Shown here piece after piece: positions 7,227 through 10,340 of a DNA stretch of 10,340 nt (positions within the stretch are counted from its first letter, which is position 1; each line of letters opens with the position of its first letter). The notes under the pieces are model-generated. The model saw only the letters and a program-made list of their open reading frames with translations, was not told where the DNA came from and did not search any database. A program made the translations under genes and the position numbers. Source of the DNA: Pseudomonadota bacterium (GTDB lineage: Bacteria > Desulfobacterota > Desulfobulbia > Desulfobulbales > DAOVYS01); NCBI GenBank assembly GCA_030635485.1, contig DAOVYS010000071.1, positions 1 to 10,340 on the forward strand, written 5' to 3'.

Positions 7227-7658
7227 ATGCTGAAAAAAATTCTATTGGTCGTTCTGGCTTTGTCATTGTTGTGCTCCTGCGCCAATAAGGCCCAGACAGG
7301 AGCTGCTCACGGAGCGGCAGCCGGAGCGTTGATCGGACAGGCAATCGGACAAAATACTGAAGCCACGCTTATTGGAATCGCTGCCGGCGCCTTGCTGGGT
7401 TATCTGGTTGGGAACGAAATGGAGAGAGAAGACAAGGCCCTGATGAACCGCACCTACGAAACAGGACGATCATATGAGTCCCGCGAGTGGGTAAATCCTG
7501 ACACAGGCCATCAGTATTCCGTGACTCCGCGTCCCGCCTATCGTAATCCACGCGGGCGCGATTGCCGCGAAGCCGAGATCCTGACTATAATAAATGGAAA
7601 GGCCGAAAAAACCATTGCCACAGCCTGCCGCGAAAACGGCAGATGGATTATTCAGTAA
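7227..7658 (+). CDS. glycine-zipper outer-membrane lipoprotein (17-kDa surface antigen-like)
   Basis: A 143-residue lipoprotein precursor. The signal peptide MLKKILLVVLALSLLCSC ends in an LCSC lipobox, so Cys18 would be lipidated. Residue +2 is Ala, which favours sorting to the outer membrane. Residues about 24-60 are Gly/Ala-rich with regularly spaced Gly (GAAAGALIGQAIG, GIAAGALLGYLVG), the glycine-zipper pattern of two packed membrane-like helices. The C-terminal part (about 80-143) has W-NPDTG-YSVTP and two Cys (CREAE and TACRENGRW), as in 17-kDa antigen-like proteins. The family's role is not settled; envelope stability is the usual suggestion. The start has an ideal AGGAGG six bases upstream (7215-7220). 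It may be co-transcribed with the isomerase gene 45 bases before it. An inserted repeat begins three bases after its stop. Confidence 0.88.
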   Translation: MLKKILLVVLALSLLCSCANKAQTGAAHGAAAGALIGQAIGQNTEATLIGIAAGALLGYLVGNEMEREDKALMNRTYETGRSYESREWVNPDTGHQYSVTPRPAYRNPRGRDCREAEILTIINGKAEKTIATACRENGRWIIQ

Positions 7659-7661
7659 AAC

Positions 7662-7846
7662 GTAACCGTTCACCAGGGGCACGGACTTACGGCCCCCCCG
7701 AAATGTAAGCGATCACAAGTGCTGTAACTTGCACGTGATCAGGGTGACCGGCCATATAAGCCCTACTATGCCGGCCACCCTGATCACGCACCCCAAAAAA
7801 GGGCACTTCCTTCGGGCGTGCAGATGCGGTGCCTGTGATCGCTTAC
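7662..7846. mobile_element. palindromic MITE-like element between convergent genes, copy 2
   Basis: A 185-bp non-coding element filling the gap between two convergent stop codons. It has a left 29-bp unit (7662-7690), a short C-rich link, then a 142-bp inner part (7705-7846) bounded by a perfect 13-bp inverted repeat GTAAGCGATCACA. Within that lies a long hairpin (7734-7788) with 13 perfect base pairs (CGTGATCAGGGTG), then five more and three more after a mismatch and a bulge. The right part (7803-7838) shares the GCACTTCC...GGGCGTGCAG core with the other copies. No 8-bp flanking duplication is found, so the copy is old or was altered. Its hairpins may serve as a two-way transcription barrier, but no T-run follows. 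Confidence 0.72.
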
Positions 7847-7852
7847 GGGGGT

Positions 7853-8572
7853 TCACGATACAAGCAGCTCTGCAACCGCATCGTGAACTCTGACGGCAAG
7901 ATCGGCTTTCTGTTTAGGTTTGCAGCCGCCTGTCTCAATGGGTTCTCCCACTCGAATCATGACGTCTCCAGGTCTGGCAAGAAGGGTTCCCTTAGGCATG
8001 ATCTGGTGGGTCCCGGTAATCGCGACCGGGACTATCGGCACGCCGGATTTAATTGCAAGCACCATTGCCCCGGGTTTGAACTCCTGAAGTCTTCCGTCCG
8101 GACTCCGCGTTCCCTCGGGGAATATAATCACCGACGTTCCCTCGGCGATCCTTTCCGCGGCCTCTGTCAGACTTTTCAATACCTCTCTGCCTCTTCCCCT
8201 GTTTATTGGAATGTAGCCGGCGGTCCGCATGGCTGAGCCAAAGACCGGAATGTTAAACAGTTCTTTTTTGGCCAGCCATCTGAAATCAATCCCCAAATAC
8301 CCCTGCAGGGCAAAGATGTCGAACTGGCTTTGATGATTTGCGGCAAAGATGTATGGCTTTGTCCGGTCCAGCCTTTCAGAACCCTCTACTTTCACGGACA
8401 CGCCGCAGGCTCTGGAAACGGTTCTCCCCCATAAGCGGGCGAGCCACTGGAGCTCATCCGCGGACCTGCGCCCTATCATGGAAAATAATATGGCTGTGAC
8501 ACTTACCGCACCCGTAAGCAGAGGGGTGAATACAAGCACGGATACTCCGCGAAAAAAATGTAACAATTTCAT
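7853..8572 (-). CDS. plsC: 1-acyl-sn-glycerol-3-phosphate acyltransferase (PlsC family)
   Basis: Catalyses the second acylation of phospholipid synthesis, lysophosphatidate to phosphatidate, at the inner membrane. The 239-residue protein shows all four family blocks in order: NHQSQFD (79-85, the catalytic NHx4D with H80 and D85), GYIPINRGRG (119-128), FPEGTRS (151-157, glycerol-3-phosphate binding) and VPIVPVAITG (178-187). A hydrophobic N-terminal segment (about 9-33) anchors it. Length is normal and the frame intact. ATG 8570-8572 is preceded by AGGA about 11 bases upstream, a loose fit. TTGACA lies upstream on the same strand (complement of 8650-8655) but without a good -10 box. The gene is convergent with the lipoprotein and divergent from the cNMP-binding gene, so it is its own transcript. 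A related acyl acceptor (for example ornithine lipid) cannot be excluded. Confidence 0.92.
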   Translation of the reverse strand: MKLLHFFRGVSVLVFTPLLTGAVSVTAILFSMIGRRSADELQWLARLWGRTVSRACGVSVKVEGSERLDRTKPYIFAANHQSQFDIFALQGYLGIDFRWLAKKELFNIPVFGSAMRTAGYIPINRGRGREVLKSLTEAAERIAEGTSVIIFPEGTRSPDGRLQEFKPGAMVLAIKSGVPIVPVAITGTHQIMPKGTLLARPGDVMIRVGEPIETGGCKPKQKADLAVRVHDAVAELLVS

Positions 8573-8694
8573 AGAAATCGTGGTCCTGATAATAGTAGTC
8601 TTTTATGCCAGACCGGTTCAGGCAGGAAGTTTCTCATTTATGGGGCTGATGTCAAGTTAAAACTGAATCTCTTGTAAAAGGGTTTGAAAACGTG

Positions 8695-8810
8695 GTAAAT
8701 ATTCGGCAGCACTCCATCTGCACTTCCGCTGGGCGTGTGCAGATGGAGCACTGCCGAATATTTACATTCCGTGCTTTTTAAAAGTTTTTAGCACGTACCT
8801 GAATATTTAC
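8695..8810. mobile_element. miniature inverted-repeat element (IS66-like MITE), copy 3
   Basis: A 116-bp element from GTAAATATTCGG to TGAATATTTAC, flanked by a perfect 8-bp duplication AAAACGTG (8687-8694 and 8811-8818). Its first 71 bases form a near-perfect palindrome: 29-base arms (8695-8723 and 8737-8765) that match at 27 positions around a 13-base loop. The remaining tail holds the small inverted repeat CGTGCT/AGCACG around a T/A-rich stretch and a third GTAA-type end. It lies in the divergent gap between plsC and the cNMP-binding gene and encodes nothing. The better preserved arms suggest a younger insertion than the copy at 2774-2891. Confidence 0.87.
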
Positions 8811-8869
8811 AAAACGTGTATTGATAGGCCAATAATTTCGATCTGTTAACCTATTCTATTTCAGAAATT

Positions 8870-8950
8870 GTAACCGTTCACCAGGGGTACGAACTTACTG
8901 GAACCCCAGGAATGTAAGCGTTCACAGATGCGGTGCCTGTGAACATTTAC
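8870..8950. mobile_element. short MITE-like element, internally deleted copy 4
   Basis: An 81-bp element with ends GTAACCGTTCAC and GTGAACATTTAC (10 of 12 matching as inverted repeats). It carries the same left 29-bp unit as the 7662 copy (8870-8898) and the same right end (18 identical bases CAGATGCGGTGCCTGTGA). It lacks exactly 104 bases in the middle, including the long hairpin; the junction falls at a CA present at both edges of the missing part. Its right half (8914-8950) folds into a hairpin. Flanks CAGAAATT and AAGGAGTT agree at five of eight positions, at best a decayed target duplication. It ends directly against the Shine-Dalgarno of the next gene. Confidence 0.72.
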
Positions 8951-8966
8951 AAGGAGTTTGATTAAT

Positions 8967-9533
8967 ATGCCGACATATACCAATCTGGAAGATCATGACG
9001 ATATTGTTGCACGATTGAGAGAGATTCCCGGATTAAGGGATTTTCCGGAAGATGAGTTCCATGATATGTTAAAAATAAGCAAAATCACTCAGTACGACCG
9101 GGACGATTATATCATCAAAGAAAATGAGTATGACAACTGGGTCTTTTTTATTATATCAGGCAAGGTTGAGGTCACCAAAGACAACCAGAGCATCAAGGTG
9201 CTTAGTCAATGCGGTGACATTTTCGGAGAAATCGGCATTATTGAAGGGGCTGGAAGATCGGCATCCGTGCATGCTCTTGAAAAGACCTTTTGCCTGGCTA
9301 TTGATGCCAGTTTTGCTGAAAAAATTCGTCAAAACAAAAAAAAGAGTGCATTGGAACAGATCTTTATGGAGATACTTGCCCGTAGATTGAGGGCCACGTC
9401 GGATGAGCTGACATGGGCAAAAAAAGAACTGGATGTGATCAGAAAGGAAAACACGGCATTAAGGACTCTGGTCGGCAATTTGAAAGTGCTGAATGAAAAA
9501 TCTTTGAGCCTGATTGAAAAGGAGGAGACTTAA
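8967..9533 (+). CDS. stand-alone cyclic-nucleotide-binding protein with coiled-coil tail
   Basis: A 188-residue cytoplasmic protein. Residues about 12-125 form a CAP/cNMP-binding domain: the beta-roll pattern and the phosphate-binding cassette FGEIGIIEGAGRSASVHA (86-103) with the key Glu88 (ribose) and Arg97 (phosphate) are present, so it can plausibly bind cAMP or cGMP. The C-terminal part (about 126-188) is charged and heptad-like (LARRLRATSDELTWAKKELDVI), predicted coiled coil. There is no helix-turn-helix, so it is not a CRP-type DNA-binding regulator; it more likely acts through a partner protein. ATG 8967 has AAGGAG ten bases upstream; a TTG at 8958 is in frame but too close to that site. 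The DUF748-like gene follows 29 bases later on the same strand and is probably co-transcribed. Confidence 0.87.
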   Translation: MPTYTNLEDHDDIVARLREIPGLRDFPEDEFHDMLKISKITQYDRDDYIIKENEYDNWVFFIISGKVEVTKDNQSIKVLSQCGDIFGEIGIIEGAGRSASVHALEKTFCLAIDASFAEKIRQNKKKSALEQIFMEILARRLRATSDELTWAKKELDVIRKENTALRTLVGNLKVLNEKSLSLIEKEET

Positions 9534-9562
9534 TCCCCCCTTCCGCTTTGCTAAATTAGATT

Positions 9563-10340
9563 ATGGATGAGAAAGAAGAGAAATGCCCATTTGATTCTAT
9601 CCCGGTTGCCGAAGAAAAGAGAGATACTCCAACTCTGCTCCGGGAAGAGCCGGAACTGAAGCCAAAACGATCAATTGTCAAAAGCCGCAGAAAAGCCGGC
9701 GATTCGTTCTACTTCTGGAAACTGTTGTCCCTGATCGCTCTTTCCGGGGCGCTCCTCTATGTTCTGGCCGGTTTTTTCGCTGTGCCGTTTTTTGTGCGGA
9801 CGGTCTTGCCGGAGAGGTTTGAAAAACGTATAGGGAGACCGGTCACCATAGGGTCTGCCGCATTCAACCCTTTCACACTCCAACTCACGCTCAATAACGG
9901 TATCATCGGAGCCAGACTCTCCGACCCGGACGACGAAATCGATCCGATCCTCTCCTTCAGCAATCTGCAAATGGATATTGAGGCTGTTTCCATCCTGAGA
10001 CATGGCCTTGTATGCCGAAAATTCGAAATCAACAAGCCCTTTGTGCATGTTGAAAAAGATAGAGACAATCTTTACAACATCTCAGACCTGTTTCCTCCTG
10101 CACCGGAACCTGCCCCCCCCTTCCCTTTCCACCTTGAAAATATAATCGTAAACAACGGGCGTATCCGCTTTAACGACCGGCCCGCGAACCAATCACACTC
10201 AGCGGAAGAGATCAACCTGAAGTTTCCGTTGCTCACCAATTTTTCATCAGCCGCAAACTCCATTGAAGCGCTGATCAAATCCGCAGGTTTGGCGCCTCCA
10301 AGCTTTTCAGCAAAAATTGACGGCAGCCTTGTAAATCTGA
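9563..10340 (+). CDS. DUF748/AsmA-like envelope protein, N-terminal part (partial)
   Basis: Open from ATG 9563 to the window end (259 residues seen, no stop). An in-frame TAG at 9557-9559 fixes this as the first possible ATG; no good Shine-Dalgarno is visible, so it may depend on translation of the gene upstream. Residues 1-48 are charged and cytoplasmic, 51-79 are one membrane helix, and the rest should be periplasmic. The pattern GRPVTIGSAAFNPFTLQLTL (91-110), a DPD turn (121-123), KPFVHVEKDRDNLYNISDL (158-176) and ENIIVNNGRIRFNDR (192-206) is that of DUF748 proteins, relatives of the AsmA group. Large AsmA-like proteins are linked to lipid transport between the two membranes; transfer of that role to DUF748 is inference. 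Full members run to about 1000 residues, so most of it lies outside. Confidence 0.82.
   Translation, partial: MDEKEEKCPFDSIPVAEEKRDTPTLLREEPELKPKRSIVKSRRKAGDSFYFWKLLSLIALSGALLYVLAGFFAVPFFVRTVLPERFEKRIGRPVTIGSAAFNPFTLQLTLNNGIIGARLSDPDDEIDPILSFSNLQMDIEAVSILRHGLVCRKFEINKPFVHVEKDRDNLYNISDLFPPAPEPAPPFPFHLENIIVNNGRIRFNDRPANQSHSAEEINLKFPLLTNFSSAANSIEALIKSAGLAPPSFSAKIDGSLVNL

Noticed and set aside
7829..8236. 135-codon plus-strand frame
   Set aside because: It lies opposite the clear plsC gene, whose catalytic motifs are intact on the minus strand, and its start is inside the repeat element.
2774..8950. CRISPR array as an explanation for the repeats
   Set aside because: The repeats are dispersed between genes, vary in length, are palindromic over most of their span and are flanked by target duplications; there are no regular spacers or cas genes.

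Overview
The window reads as an accessory-sized stretch of a Gram-negative, probably anaerobic chromosome. A multihaem cytochrome c tail, a PilZ protein, an RND pump, a cyclic-nucleotide-binding protein and a DUF748/AsmA-like protein together suggest a member of the Desulfobacterota (former deltaproteobacteria). That placement is inferred from gene content only.

Layout, left to right. Bases 1-159 are the end of a CXXCH-type multihaem cytochrome, followed by a strong hairpin terminator (255-297). A PilZ (c-di-GMP effector) gene (618-1007) lies behind a long leader with a sigma-54-like promoter. Next is a two-gene RND efflux unit: periplasmic adaptor (1395-2771) and inner-membrane permease (2894-6016), with no outer-membrane channel gene in the window. 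A periplasmic double peptidyl-prolyl isomerase (cyclophilin fused to FKBP, 6153-7181) and a glycine-zipper lipoprotein (7227-7658) follow. A PlsC-type acyltransferase (7853-8572) runs on the minus strand, convergent with the lipoprotein and divergent from the next pair. That pair is a stand-alone cNMP-binding protein with a coiled-coil tail (8967-9533) and an AsmA/DUF748-like envelope protein that runs off the end (9563-10340).

The notable layer is in the gaps. At least five copies or fragments of a small palindromic repeat family begin with GTAA and end with TTAC. They lie at 2774-2891, 7181-7209, 7662-7846, 8695-8810 and 8870-8950. Two of them are flanked by perfect 8-bp direct repeats (AAATGATC and AAAACGTG), which marks them as transposed miniature elements. 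GTAA ends plus 8-bp target duplication fit IS66-type transposition. The first copy has inserted exactly into what was an ATGA stop/start overlap between the RND adaptor and permease genes. Its duplication re-created both the stop and the start codon while pushing the genes about 120 bp apart. The copies share modules, but the bases next to GTAA change together within each copy, and one copy carries its central loop inverted.

Functionally most genes concern the cell envelope: efflux, periplasmic folding, lipoprotein, phospholipid synthesis and AsmA-like transport, plus two second-messenger receptors (c-di-GMP and cNMP). No complete transposase gene, RNA gene or CRISPR array was seen.
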